A DNA stretch of 64,000 nt from Rhodococcus koreensis (GCF_900105905.1 NZ_FNSV01000005.1:3472001-3536000); one strand, 5' to 3'; shown: positions 8,685-16,472, counted from the stretch's first letter. Program-made: numbers and translations. Notes: generated by a model from the sequence alone, not told the origin.

Positions 8685-9542
8685 GTGACCATAGTCTGGT
8701 CTGGCCTCGCGCTCGGGGCGGTCTACACGCTCGTCGCGATCGGCTACAACATCGTCTTCATCTCGTCCCACACGTTCAACTTCGCTCAGGCCCAGCTGAT
8801 GATGGTCGGCACCTTCGTCGCCTACACCGGCCTGGTCACCCTGAAGTTGCCCATCCTCGTCGTCGCGGTGACGGCCACGGTCGCCGTGATGATCCTGGCC
8901 GGGATCGAGGAGATCGTCGCGGTCCGGCCGGTCCGTGATCACCAGAATCAGCTCGTCACCACGCTCGGCGCCGCGACGTTGATCAACGGTGCGACGCAGC
9001 TGATCTGGGGAAGCGAACCGCTCACCGTCCCGTTCTTCGGTTCGAACGACCCGATCACGGTCCTCGGCGGCCGCACGTATCCGGTCGAGATCGTGCTGCT
9101 GATTCTGGCGGTCGTGCTGGTGGTCGTCCTCGGCCGGGTCGGCACCCGGACCCTGACCGGTCTCGCCCTCCTGGGCATCTCCGAGGACCGCGAAGCCGCC
9201 CTGTTGCGCGGTGTCAACGTCCGGGCGCTGGCCCTCGGTGCGTTCGCCTTCTCCGGAGCGCTCGCCGGTTTCCTCGGGCTCTTCGTGGGTCCCAAGACGT
9301 TCGCGGTGGCCACCCTCGGTTCGGCGCTGGCGATCAAGGGCTTCGTCGCCCTGGCCATCGGCGGATTCGGCTCGCTCCCCGGCGCATTGGTCGGCGGCCT
9401 GACCGTCGGACTCGTCGAGTCGTTCGTCGCTCTCGACCTGGGCAGCCAGTACAGCAACATCGCGGTCTTCGTCGTCCTCATCGCGATCCTCATGGTGCGT
9501 CCGGCCGGACTGTTCGGCCGGACGCGGGAACGGGTGGTGTAA
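8685..9542 (+). CDS. LivH-type ABC permease
   Basis: A membrane subunit of the HAAT importer, 285 residues with about eight hydrophobic helices. It opens with GLALGAVYTLVAIGYNIVF, the typical LivH start, and contains the conserved coupling stretch GISEDREAALLRGVNVRALA near residues 163-182 and IKGFVALAIGGFGSLPGALVGG near 210-231. The GTG start at 8685 has AGGAG seven bases upstream. It is the second gene of the operon, 22 bases after the lipoprotein and 3 bases before the fused permease-ATPase. Confidence 0.87.
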   Translation: MTIVWSGLALGAVYTLVAIGYNIVFISSHTFNFAQAQLMMVGTFVAYTGLVTLKLPILVVAVTATVAVMILAGIEEIVAVRPVRDHQNQLVTTLGAATLINGATQLIWGSEPLTVPFFGSNDPITVLGGRTYPVEIVLLILAVVLVVVLGRVGTRTLTGLALLGISEDREAALLRGVNVRALALGAFAFSGALAGFLGLFVGPKTFAVATLGSALAIKGFVALAIGGFGSLPGALVGGLTVGLVESFVALDLGSQYSNIAVFVVLIAILMVRPAGLFGRTRERVV

Positions 9543-9545
9543 GCA

Positions 9546-11369
9546 ATGGCTCTGTGGCGCCTGATTCGATCGGCCCCCGGTTGGCTCTTCCCGCTCGCCG
9601 TCGGCCTCCTCGTGCTGTTCCTGCCGGAGTTCGGTCTGGGCTTCGCGCTGTCCCGGCAGGTGCAACTCGCCTGCATCCTCGCGCTGGTCGTCAGCGGCCT
9701 CAATCTCAGCCTCGGCTACGCGGGGGAACTCGCGCTCGGCCAGGCCGCGATGTACGCGGCCGGGGCGTACACCGCCGGGCTCATGTCGATCGCCGGATAC
9801 ACGGACATCGTGCTGCAGTTGGCCGCCTCGGGGCTGGTGGCGCTCGCGGTGGGCATCGTCACCGGAATCCCGGGATTGCGGCTCGGCAGTTGGTCATTGG
9901 CGATGACGTCGTTCTTCCTCGTTCTCCTCGTGCCGGACATCATCGCCGTCTTCGGCGACACCACCGGCGGCCGCAACGGACTCAGCGGGATCGAACCGGC
10001 CACCCTGTTCGGTGAGGCGATCGACGCCGACCGGTTCTACATGGTGGTCGTCATCGTCGCGATCCTCTGGTTCGCGGTCCTGCGCAACCTGGTGGCCTCC
10101 CGGCACGGCATTGCGTTCCGCACCCTCAAACAGAGCCCCGTCCTCGCGTCCTCGGTGGGCATCTCGGTGTTCCGGATGAAGCTTCTCGGCTATGCGATCG
10201 GCGCGTTCCCCGCCGGCCTCGCGGGCGCCCTGTTCGCGAACATCGACATGTACGTCTCCCCCGAAGCGTTCGGATTCACGTTCGCGACAGCAGTTCTCGC
10301 GGCGTGCATCCTCGGGGGCGCGACGAGCGTCTACGGCGCGGCGGTCGGGGCGGCGATCATGCAACTCGGCCCGAACCAGTCGTCCGAGTTCCAGCAGTAC
10401 GCCCTCGTCTTCTACGGCGGATTCCTGATCCTCGGCGGCGTCCTCCTCAGTGGTGGCCTCGCGAAGGTCGCCAAGCAGGCCGCGGCACGGTTGGACCGCG
10501 CGGCGGGCCTGACCGGCCGTGGAACACACGCCCGCCCCGGAGGCACGGATCGATCGGCGATGGACCCGATGCCGGGTCGGGTGCTCGTGGTCGACGGCAT
10601 CTCGAAGGCCTTCGGCGGCAACCAGGCACTCGACGACGCATCGCTGCGAGCGGAACCGGGCAGCATCACCGCACTGATCGGACCGAACGGCTCGGGCAAG
10701 ACCACGATGCTGAACATGATCTGCGGGTTCTACCGCCCCGACAGCGGTCGAATCCTGATCGGTGACACCGAGGTCCAGGGCAAGGCGCCGGAACGGGTCG
10801 CCGGATGCGGCGTGGCCCGAACGTTCCAGACACCCGACATCCCCGACGGTGTCACCGTCCTCGAGGCGGTGGCCTCCGGTCGGTACAGCACCGACCGGGT
10901 TTCGATGCTCTCGACCGTCCTGCGGCTTCCCCGTCATCACAGGGTCTGCGCCGCCGACATCGCCGAGGCGGAACGCGCACTCGACGTCGTGGGGCTGTCG
11001 CACCTGCGCGACGAGACCGCAACCGCACTCCCCCTGGGAATGCGGAGGCTGCTCGAGGTCGCCCGGTCGGTGGTCGCCGCACCGCGGGTCCTGCTGCTCG
11101 ACGAGGTGGCGTCCGGCCTCGACGAGGACGAAGTGGAGCGCCTTGCCGGCCTGATCCGTCAACTCAGCGACGCAGGCTGCACGATCGTGCTGGTCGAGCA
11201 CAACTTCCGCCTGGTACTGGCACTCGCCGACACCATCGTCGTGCTCGCTCAGGGCCGCGTGATCGCCGAAGGTCCACCGTCCGAGATCGAACACAACCCT
11301 CGCGTACTCAGCGAATACCTCGGCGTCGTCGCCGAGGACACGGAACTGGCCGGAGAGGCGACCTCATGA
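9546..11369 (+). CDS. Fused LivM permease and LivG ATPase
   Basis: One 607-residue chain carries two importer parts that are usually separate. Residues 1 to about 305 are a LivM-type permease (SGLNLSLGYAGELALGQAAM and the coupling segment FRTLKQSPVLASSVGIS). After a polar linker rich in Gly, Arg and Thr, residues about 345-607 are a LivG-type ATPase with Walker A GPNGSGKT at about 379-386, a degenerate signature LPLGMRRLLEVAR and Walker B VLLLDE near 517. The tail VVLAQGRVIAEGPPSEI is typical of LivG. Its stop overlaps the start of the second ATPase. Confidence 0.88.
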   Translation: MALWRLIRSAPGWLFPLAVGLLVLFLPEFGLGFALSRQVQLACILALVVSGLNLSLGYAGELALGQAAMYAAGAYTAGLMSIAGYTDIVLQLAASGLVALAVGIVTGIPGLRLGSWSLAMTSFFLVLLVPDIIAVFGDTTGGRNGLSGIEPATLFGEAIDADRFYMVVVIVAILWFAVLRNLVASRHGIAFRTLKQSPVLASSVGISVFRMKLLGYAIGAFPAGLAGALFANIDMYVSPEAFGFTFATAVLAACILGGATSVYGAAVGAAIMQLGPNQSSEFQQYALVFYGGFLILGGVLLSGGLAKVAKQAAARLDRAAGLTGRGTHARPGGTDRSAMDPMPGRVLVVDGISKAFGGNQALDDASLRAEPGSITALIGPNGSGKTTMLNMICGFYRPDSGRILIGDTEVQGKAPERVAGCGVARTFQTPDIPDGVTVLEAVASGRYSTDRVSMLSTVLRLPRHHRVCAADIAEAERALDVVGLSHLRDETATALPLGMRRLLEVARSVVAAPRVLLLDEVASGLDEDEVERLAGLIRQLSDAGCTIVLVEHNFRLVLALADTIVVLAQGRVIAEGPPSEIEHNPRVLSEYLGVVAEDTELAGEATS

Positions 11370-12103
11370 GCGATCAGACTGCAACACCGCTGCTGAGCCT
11401 GCGGAACGTGCAATCCGGATACGGCGACCTGCGGGTGGTGTGGGACGTCTCGCTCGACGTGTGGCCCGGCAAGGTCACCGCACTGCTCGGCCGGAACGGT
11501 GCGGGGAAGACCAGCACCCTGCGTGCCATCTCGGGGCTGAACAGGGTGTCCGCCGGGACGATCGAGTTCGACGGCCGCGATATCGCGAAGGTGGCGCCGC
11601 ACCGGCGGGTCCGCCAGGGAATGGCCTACGTGCAGGAGGGGAAGCGGGTCTTCCACCGGCAGACCGTGGAACAGAACCTGATTCTCGGCGGGTACGTCCG
11701 CAGGATGAGACGGTCCGCCGTCCGCGAGGAGGTGGAGCGGATCTACGACCTGTTCCCCGTCCTCGGCGCGAAACGCGGCCTGCTCGCCGGTGCGATGTCC
11801 GGCGGGCAGCAGCAGATGCTGGCGATCGGGCAGGCGCTGATGGCGAAACCCACCCTGCTACTGCTCGACGAGCCGTCCGGCGGGCTGGCGCCCGTAATCG
11901 TCGGCGAGGTCATGGAACGCGTGAACACCCTCAAGGAGGCCGGGCTGGCGGTGCTCCTCGTCGAGCAGGCCGTCGACGCCGCGATGAGCGTGGCCGATCA
12001 CGTCACCGTCCTCGACGTCGGACGCGTCGTCATGGACGCGGATGCGGGCGAGATCGACGACAGGGCGGTGATCCGGGACGCCTACTTCGGGCGCGTCGGC
12101 TGA
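11366..12103 (+). CDS. LivF-type ABC ATPase
   Basis: The second ATPase of the importer, 245 residues. Walker A GRNGAGKT lies at about 42-49, the LivF-typical YVQEGKRVFHRQTVEQNL near 92-109, the signature MSGGQQQML near 144 and Walker B LLLLDEP near 167. The ATG at 11366 overlaps the preceding TGA (ATGA), so the two ATPase parts are translationally coupled. With the lipoprotein, LivH and the LivM-LivG fusion the importer is complete. The operon ends here and meets the TetR gene tail to tail, 3 bases away. Confidence 0.88.
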   Translation: MSDQTATPLLSLRNVQSGYGDLRVVWDVSLDVWPGKVTALLGRNGAGKTSTLRAISGLNRVSAGTIEFDGRDIAKVAPHRRVRQGMAYVQEGKRVFHRQTVEQNLILGGYVRRMRRSAVREEVERIYDLFPVLGAKRGLLAGAMSGGQQQMLAIGQALMAKPTLLLLDEPSGGLAPVIVGEVMERVNTLKEAGLAVLLVEQAVDAAMSVADHVTVLDVGRVVMDADAGEIDDRAVIRDAYFGRVG

Positions 12104-12106
12104 CGA

Positions 12107-12760
12107 CTAGCCGCCGAGGCGGCGGAACACGAGACGAACCGCGAGCCCCAGGTGCGCCATCACCTCGTCCACCGAGATGCGGCCGGCCACCCAGGACACC
12201 AGGCTCGACATCCAGACGTCGCCGATCACGCGGATGGCGTTCAACTGGTCGTCGGAGATCTGCTCGACACCGATGGTCTTGGCGAACATCTCCGTCATCA
12301 GGGCGCCGAACGCATCCAGTTCGGCCGAGGCCGACGCGTCCGCGAACATGAACGCACGCACCAGGGCCTCGTACCGCGGCCGGTCCTTCTCGAGGACCTC
12401 GGTGTTCTTCCGGAGCACGAACAGGATCCGCTCCGACGGGGTGTCGCCGGGGATGGTGACGTTCTCGAACCGGGACCGCATGCCTTCGAACACCATCAGG
12501 AGGCCCATCACCAGCATGTGGTTCTTCGACGGGAAGTACCGGTACACGGTGCCCAGCGCGACGCCCGCCCGATCCGCGATGGCGCGCATCTGCACGGCGT
12601 CGTACCCGCCCTCGGAGGCGAGTTCCATCGCCGCGGCGACGATCCGCTGGTAACGCTCCCGCTGCGGGGCCTTGGCCCCGCGCGAGGGCAGCTGCCCGTT
12701 GCGGAGCAACGACAACAGCCCGTCGCGGCCCGCCGTCAGCGGCTCTTCAGCAGTGCTCAT
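12107..12760 (-). CDS. TetR regulator resembling KstR
   Basis: A TetR-family repressor of 217 residues. Its helix-turn-helix GGYDAVQMRAIADRAGVALG followed by TVYRYFPSK is nearly that of KstR, the cholesterol-degradation regulator, and the C-terminal domain shares patterns such as RAFMFADASASAELD and IRVIGDVWMSSLVSW. It is therefore a KstR paralogue; that its ligand is a steroid-like acyl-CoA is inference. The start is taken as ATG at 12760. The open frame continues upstream to 12850, but that extension reads through a hairpin repeat and is unlikely to be coding. It faces the importer operon and may control it. Confidence 0.82.
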   Translation of the reverse strand: MSTAEEPLTAGRDGLLSLLRNGQLPSRGAKAPQRERYQRIVAAAMELASEGGYDAVQMRAIADRAGVALGTVYRYFPSKNHMLVMGLLMVFEGMRSRFENVTIPGDTPSERILFVLRKNTEVLEKDRPRYEALVRAFMFADASASAELDAFGALMTEMFAKTIGVEQISDDQLNAIRVIGDVWMSSLVSWVAGRISVDEVMAHLGLAVRLVFRRLGG

Positions 12761-12808
12761 GGACGTCAGCCTAGCGACAGTCACTTCGCCGGCGTCGCGC
12801 GACGGTAG

Positions 12809-12860
12809 CCCCACGTGAGTGCCAAAGTGTGGTCCCCCACACTTTGGCACTCACGTGGGG
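12809..12860. repeat. Perfect 24-bp inverted repeat with 4-base loop
   Basis: Two 24-base arms (12809-12832 and 12837-12860) are exact reverse complements around the loop TCCC. The arms begin CCCCACGTGAGTGCC, so their tips share CGTGAGT/ACTCACG with the palindromes at 37035 and 38197. It lies beyond the T-run terminator of the tRNA cluster, so it is not needed for that termination. It is probably one copy of an intergenic palindromic repeat, possibly acting as a two-way terminator or RNA stabiliser. Confidence 0.75.
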
Positions 12861-12868
12861 TGGGAACG

Positions 12869-12906
12869 AAAAAACTCCGCTGTCGACGTTCTCGACAACG
12901 GAGTTT
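12869..12906 (-). terminator. Intrinsic terminator of the tRNA-Glu/Asp/Phe cluster
   Basis: Read on the minus strand, AAACTCCG and TGTCGA arms pair with TCGACA and CGGAGTTT around a 5-base loop, with one mismatch, and the stem runs into six T residues (the A-run at 12869-12874). It begins 10 bases after the 3' end of tRNA-Phe. Confidence 0.8.
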
Positions 12907-12916
12907 CTGTGAATCG

Positions 12917-12993
12917 TGGTGGCCAGGGCCGGGATCGAACCGGCGACCTTCCGCTTTTCAGGCGGACGCTCGTACCAACTGAGCTACCTGGCC
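12917..12993 (-). tRNA. tRNA-Phe (GAA)
   Basis: The minus strand folds into a full cloverleaf: acceptor GGCCAGG with CCTGGCC, anticodon loop CTGAAAA giving anticodon GAA, T-loop GGTTCGATCC. The discriminator is A and the 3' CCA is encoded. It is the last gene of a Glu-Asp-Phe cluster on this strand. Confidence 0.95.
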
Positions 12994-13024
12994 GGACGGC
13001 ACCCGAACCGAATGCCTATCGCAT

Positions 13025-13055
13025 TGTGTTGCCGATACCGTGTATCGGCAACACA
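13025..13055. other. 14-bp hairpin between tRNA-Asp and tRNA-Phe
   Basis: Arms TGTGTTGCCGATAC (13025-13038) and GTATCGGCAACACA (13042-13055) pair perfectly around a 3-base loop. No T-run follows on either strand, so it is more likely a processing or protective hairpin within the tRNA precursor than a terminator. Confidence 0.6.
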
Positions 13056-13059
13056 CTTG

Positions 13060-13133
13060 CGACCCTGACGGGACTCGAACCCGCGACCTCCGCCGTGACA
13101 GGGCGGCGCGCTAACCAACTGCGCCACAGGGCC
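13060..13133 (-). tRNA. tRNA-Asp (GTC)
   Basis: Cloverleaf on the minus strand with acceptor GGCCCTG, anticodon loop CTGTCAC (anticodon GTC) and T-loop GGTTCGAGTCC. The discriminator is G, as expected for Asp. CCA is not encoded. Confidence 0.94.
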
Positions 13134-13227
13134 TTGCTTGTCCTGCTGTGCTCTACAAGTGTAGAGCGTTACTGCGTGTCACTTTACTGCCGTCGAACCA
13201 TACCGCATGCTCGACACCGGTCAAACG

Positions 13228-13300
13228 TACCCCCTACGGGATTCGAACCCGCGCTACCGCCTTGAAAGGGCGGCGTCCTAGGCCGCTAGACGAAGGGGGC
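13228..13300 (-). tRNA. tRNA-Glu (TTC)
   Basis: Cloverleaf on the minus strand with acceptor GCCCCCT, anticodon loop CTTTCAA (anticodon TTC) and T-loop GGTTCGAATCC. The first acceptor pair is G-U, as in other actinobacterial tRNA-Glu genes I recall. CCA is not encoded. It is the first gene of the cluster. Confidence 0.93.
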
Positions 13301-13398
13301 CCGTCGGATTTCTCCGAACCAGTACCTCAACGGCGTTCCGTTGGGAGCTTGGATAGCTTAGGACACGGATCGAGAATTTCCCAAATCGCCAGGTCAGA

Positions 13399-14055
13399 CT
13401 ACGAATCGGGCAGTTCTGACCCGGAATCCGGCCATCCGTCCCGCGCAAACTTCTCCAGCCATTCGGGTGAAGCCATCGCCGCGAGGATCACTTCGAGCGA
13501 TTCGACGAACCGTGTACCGAGGTCGCCCTCCAGCGCGGTCATGTCGGACATGTACCGCTGGCCGGCGAGAGAGGCCGCCAGGACCCGGGTGAACTTCTCC
13601 GGGTCGGCATCGGCGCGCAGCGACCCGTCCCGCTGGGCGCGGATCGCGAACGCGCGCGCGGTGCGCCCCCACACCTGCGAGCCACCGGACTGCACGTCCG
13701 GGTAGAACTCGGGTTCGACGATCAGCCGGAACTCGGCCCGCACGATGACGCTCGAATGAAACAGCTTCGCCAGGTCGATCACGAAACCGTGCAGCGCCTC
13801 GAAGGGCCCGATGTCCGTGCGACTCGTCCACCTGTCGGTCAGGGCGGTGAATTGCTCCACCCCGGACTGGAGGACGGCGCGGGCGAGTTCTTCCTTTGAC
13901 TGGAAGTGGAAGTACATCGCCCCCTTGGTGGCGTTCGAGCCCTCGAGGATCGTGTTGACCGACGCCGCCGCATAGCCGCGCTTCGCGAACTCGATCGCGG
14001 CCGACTCCACCAGTGCAGCGCGAGTGCGTCGCGCACGCTCCTGCTGACGTGCCAT
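13399..14055 (-). CDS. TetR regulator of the gamma-butyrolactone-receptor type
   Basis: A 218-residue TetR protein. Its N-terminus MARQQERARRTRAALVESA and the recognition region ATKGAMYFHFQSKEELA closely follow the Streptomyces ArpA/ScbR group (MARQ..R..TR...I..AA; VTKGALYFHF.SKE.LA), which binds gamma-butyrolactone signals. That this protein senses such a signal is inference; many family members are pseudo-receptors. The start is ATG at 14055, and an in-frame extension to 14124 has no family match. No butyrolactone synthase (AfsA type) is seen in the window. A promoter region of low GC lies upstream. Confidence 0.78.
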   Translation of the reverse strand: MARQQERARRTRAALVESAAIEFAKRGYAAASVNTILEGSNATKGAMYFHFQSKEELARAVLQSGVEQFTALTDRWTSRTDIGPFEALHGFVIDLAKLFHSSVIVRAEFRLIVEPEFYPDVQSGGSQVWGRTARAFAIRAQRDGSLRADADPEKFTRVLAASLAGQRYMSDMTALEGDLGTRFVESLEVILAAMASPEWLEKFARDGWPDSGSELPDS

Positions 14056-14248
14056 GACGGTGAATCCCTCTCCCAAATGTAGTAACCCCCGCTTTTCGCC
14101 CTGCAGGGGCGAGCTTGGAGCCATACATAACAGTATCCCCGTTTTGAAAGAACCAACAGAGCAGTCTTTAGATCATGAAAACTTCCATAAAACAAACCCT
14201 GCGCCCGTTATTGACCCGAAATCGGACCGCCGCCGAAAACACACCAAG

Positions 14249-14350
14249 TGGTATAATTTGGGTCGGCTCGGGTGCGCTGCAGGGGGTGCGCACCCGAGCC
14301 GACCACTTCCATCCCCCGGCACGGCGCGCCGTGCCGGGGGTGCTGTTCTC
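14249..14350 (+). ncRNA. Candidate structured small RNA
   Basis: A perfect extended -10 element, TGGTATAAT at 14249-14257, lies in otherwise GC-rich sequence. Transcription would start near 14264, about the base of a perfect 17-bp hairpin (arms 14261-14277 and 14288-14304, loop TGCAGGGGGT). A second element, a perfect 28-base palindrome (14313-14340) of C5GGCACGGC and its complement, follows and is trailed by the T-rich TGCTGTTCTCTC, a plausible terminator. No reading frame of note lies between promoter and terminator. A product of roughly 80-90 nt is inferred. The region 14056-14248 before it is AT-rich and holds no gene. Confidence 0.45.
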
Positions 14351-14385
14351 TCGGTCACCGTCTGCGCACTAGACTCTGGCCCCGC

Positions 14386-14458
14386 GCCCCTATAGCTCAG
14401 TTGGTAGAGCTACGGACTTTTAATCCGCAGGTCGTAGGTTCGAGCCCTACTGGGGGCA
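14386..14458 (+). tRNA. tRNA-Lys (TTT)
   Basis: Cloverleaf on the plus strand: acceptor GCCCCTA with TGGGGGC, anticodon loop CTTTTAA (anticodon TTT), T-loop GGTTCGAGCCC, discriminator A. CCA is not encoded. A weak 7-bp hairpin (CCTGACC/GGTCAGG, 14463-14486) follows. Confidence 0.94.
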
Positions 14459-14516
14459 CCGTCCTGACCGGTTCATCCTGGTCAGGTAGTGCGATAGACG
14501 CGTTCGGAGCGGCGGA

Positions 14517-14535
14517 GTGGTCACCATGTGACCAC
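14517..14535. promoter_or_regulatory. Palindrome upstream of the ECF sigma gene
   Basis: GTGGTCAC-CAT-GTGACCAC is a perfect 8-bp-arm inverted repeat, 117 bases before the sigma-factor start and 60 bases after tRNA-Lys. It has the form of a dimeric repressor site. The cognate regulator is unknown. Confidence 0.4.
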
Positions 14536-14651
14536 CCGTCGACCCGGCGACGTGCTCACCTTGGTCGCGGGATGTCGAGAATCCGCGGCCGGCTCCGTCC
14601 CCGCAGTGAACACGGCCACAATGGGCCGTACCTCACCAAGGAGGTTCGCCA

Positions 14652-15797
14652 GTGGACGAGGCGGCACTGCGCACCCTCACCCCCGCTGTGATCGGGATCC
14701 TCGTCCGCCGCGGAGCCGACTTCGCGGAGGCCGAGGATGCCGTGCAGGACGCCCTGGTCGAGGCCGTGCGCGTGTGGCCGGACGACCCGCCGCGGGATCC
14801 CAAGGGCTGGCTGGTCACCGTGGCCTGGCGGAAGTTCCTCGACACCGCCCGCGCCCACTCCTCCCGCAGGCAGCGCGAGGAACGCATCGAGGCCGAGCCG
14901 GTGCCCGGACCGGCCGAGGCGGTCGACGACACGCTCCAGCTGTACTTCCTGTGCGCGCACCCGTCCCTGACACCGGCATCGTCCGTCGCGCTCACGCTGC
15001 GCGCGGTCGGCGGCCTGACGACGCGTCAGATCGCGCAGGCCTACCTGGTTCCGGAGGCGACGATGGCCCAGCGCATCAGCCGGGCCAAGCGGACCGTCTC
15101 GGGCGTCCGGTTCAACCAGCCCGGCGATGTCGCCACGGTGCTGCGGGTGCTCTACCTGGTGTTCAACGAGGGGTATTCCGGCGAGGTCGACCTCGCCGCC
15201 GAGGCGATCCGGCTCACCCGTCAGCTCGCGGCCGCGATCGACCATCCGGAGGTCGCGGGTCTGCTCGCGCTCATGCTGCTTCACCACGCGCGGCGCCCGG
15301 CACGGACCGGCCCCGACGGCAGCCTCGTACCCCTCGCCGAGCAGGACCGCAGCCTGTGGGACACCCGTCTGATCGCCGAGGGCGTCGACATCCTCCAGGC
15401 GGCCCTGGCCCGCGACCGCCTGGGCGAATTCCAGGCCCAGGCCGCCATCGCCGCGCTCCACGCCGACGCCCGGACGGCCGAGGAGACCGATTGGGTGCAG
15501 ATCGTCGAGTGGTACGACGAACTGGTGCACCTCACCGACAGCCCGGTGGCCCGCCTCAACCGGGCCGTCGCGGTCGGCGAGGCCGACGGCCCGCGCGCCG
15601 GGCTGGCCGCACTCGCGGCGCTGGACGACGCACTGCCCCGTCACACCGCGGTCGCGGCGTATCTCCGCGAGCGGGACGGCGACCTGGCAACGGCGGCACG
15701 GCTCTACGCGGAGGCGGCCGACAAGGCGCCCAATCTCCCCGAACGAGACCACCTCACGCGTCAGGCCGCCCGACTCAACGCGCTACTGCGGAGCTGA
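14652..15797 (+). CDS. ECF sigma factor, ECF42-like with long C-terminal domain
   Basis: A 381-residue extracytoplasmic-function sigma factor. Region 2 covers about 10-75 (AEAEDAVQDALVEAVRVWP), region 4 about 115-165 (GLTTRQIAQAYLVPEATMAQRISRAKR), and the remaining 215 residues form the TPR-like C-terminal extension of the ECF42 group. There the domain replaces an anti-sigma factor. Family members usually sit next to a DGPF/YCII protein gene; none is found on either side here. The start is GTG at 14652, with AAGGAGG seven bases upstream. The divergent-pair TetR gene follows on the other strand. Confidence 0.85.
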   Translation: MDEAALRTLTPAVIGILVRRGADFAEAEDAVQDALVEAVRVWPDDPPRDPKGWLVTVAWRKFLDTARAHSSRRQREERIEAEPVPGPAEAVDDTLQLYFLCAHPSLTPASSVALTLRAVGGLTTRQIAQAYLVPEATMAQRISRAKRTVSGVRFNQPGDVATVLRVLYLVFNEGYSGEVDLAAEAIRLTRQLAAAIDHPEVAGLLALMLLHHARRPARTGPDGSLVPLAEQDRSLWDTRLIAEGVDILQAALARDRLGEFQAQAAIAALHADARTAEETDWVQIVEWYDELVHLTDSPVARLNRAVAVGEADGPRAGLAALAALDDALPRHTAVAAYLRERDGDLATAARLYAEAADKAPNLPERDHLTRQAARLNALLRS

Positions 15798-15804
15798 GCG
15801 GCAC

Positions 15805-16395
15805 TCACCCGCGGCGCGGCGCGTCCTCCACCGGGGACACCCGGATCAACCGCCGAACGGCCTCGACGGCGGTCTGCCGCCGCTGCGCCACCGTGCGTTC
15901 CCCTGACTTCTTGCCGCCCGGCGCGGTGGCCAGCGATCGGACGACGTCGGTGATCACGAGCAGTAGTTCGCCTGCGTTCCACGACGGATCGACGAACCCC
16001 TCCTGCTGCCCTCGGCGAATCTCGGCGGCCTTGGGCCGCAGGGTGACGATCCGCGCGTCGCTGTCCGCGATCTGTTCCCGCATCTCGAGGTCGGCCCACT
16101 CCTGCAGCCGTGCGTTCTCGGGGTGCGCCACGTAGTCGTCGAACAAGCGGCCCGCATACCCCGGCAGATCGTCGCCCCGCAGTGCCGTCTGCTCCGTCGT
16201 CTCCACGATCCATTGCTGGATGACGGCGTCGAACAGCGCTTCCTTGCTGTCGAAGTACGCGTACAGGCGGTCCTTGCTCGCCCGGGCCGCCTCCGCGATG
16301 CGGTTGATCCGGGCCCCGGCGACTCCGTAGCGGGCGAATTCGTCCTTGGCCGCGGCGAGGATCCGGTCGCGCGTGGCTTCTCCCGCTGATCGCAT
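15805..16395 (-). CDS. TetR-family repressor of the DUF4334/ADH pair
   Basis: A 196-residue TetR repressor. The helix-turn-helix at about 10-50 reads ILAAAKDEFARYGVAGARI then RIAEAARASKDRLYAYFDSK. The C-terminal ligand domain has the pattern ENARLQEWADLEMREQ found in many uncharacterised actinobacterial TetRs. The gene diverges from the DUF4334 gene, and the 122-base gap holds two copies of a CGAACxAxxTGGTTCG palindrome, so it very probably represses both itself and the two-gene unit opposite. The inducer is unknown; an aldehyde, alcohol or related stress compound would fit the neighbours. Confidence 0.83.
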   Translation of the reverse strand: MRSAGEATRDRILAAAKDEFARYGVAGARINRIAEAARASKDRLYAYFDSKEALFDAVIQQWIVETTEQTALRGDDLPGYAGRLFDDYVAHPENARLQEWADLEMREQIADSDARIVTLRPKAAEIRRGQQEGFVDPSWNAGELLLVITDVVRSLATAPGGKKSGERTVAQRRQTAVEAVRRLIRVSPVEDAPRRG

Positions 16396-16418
16396 GCCGA
16401 CATCCTAAATTGCCCGTT

Positions 16419-16472
16419 GCCGAACCATTTGGTTCGGCGTAGCGTGCGCAGTTGACGAACAATCTGGTTCGG
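16419..16472. promoter_or_regulatory. Two palindromic TetR operators
   Basis: Site 1 (16419-16438) is the perfect 20-base palindrome GCCGAACCATTTGGTTCGGC. Site 2 (16455-16472), ACGAACAATCTGGTTCGG, is a weaker copy 36 bases further on. They lie between the divergent TetR gene and the DUF4334 gene. A TTGACG hexamer at 16452-16457 runs into site 2 and could be a -35 element. Confidence 0.7.

Noticed and set aside
12761..12850. N-terminal extension of the KstR-like regulator
   Set aside because: The extra 30 codons read into a perfect hairpin repeat (12809-12860) and lack family similarity; ATG at 12760 is better.
14261..14304. Assignment of the small-RNA candidate to the 6C RNA family
   Set aside because: 6C RNAs have two loops with six or more C; here only one loop is G-rich on the promoter strand and the second element is a palindrome without a loop.
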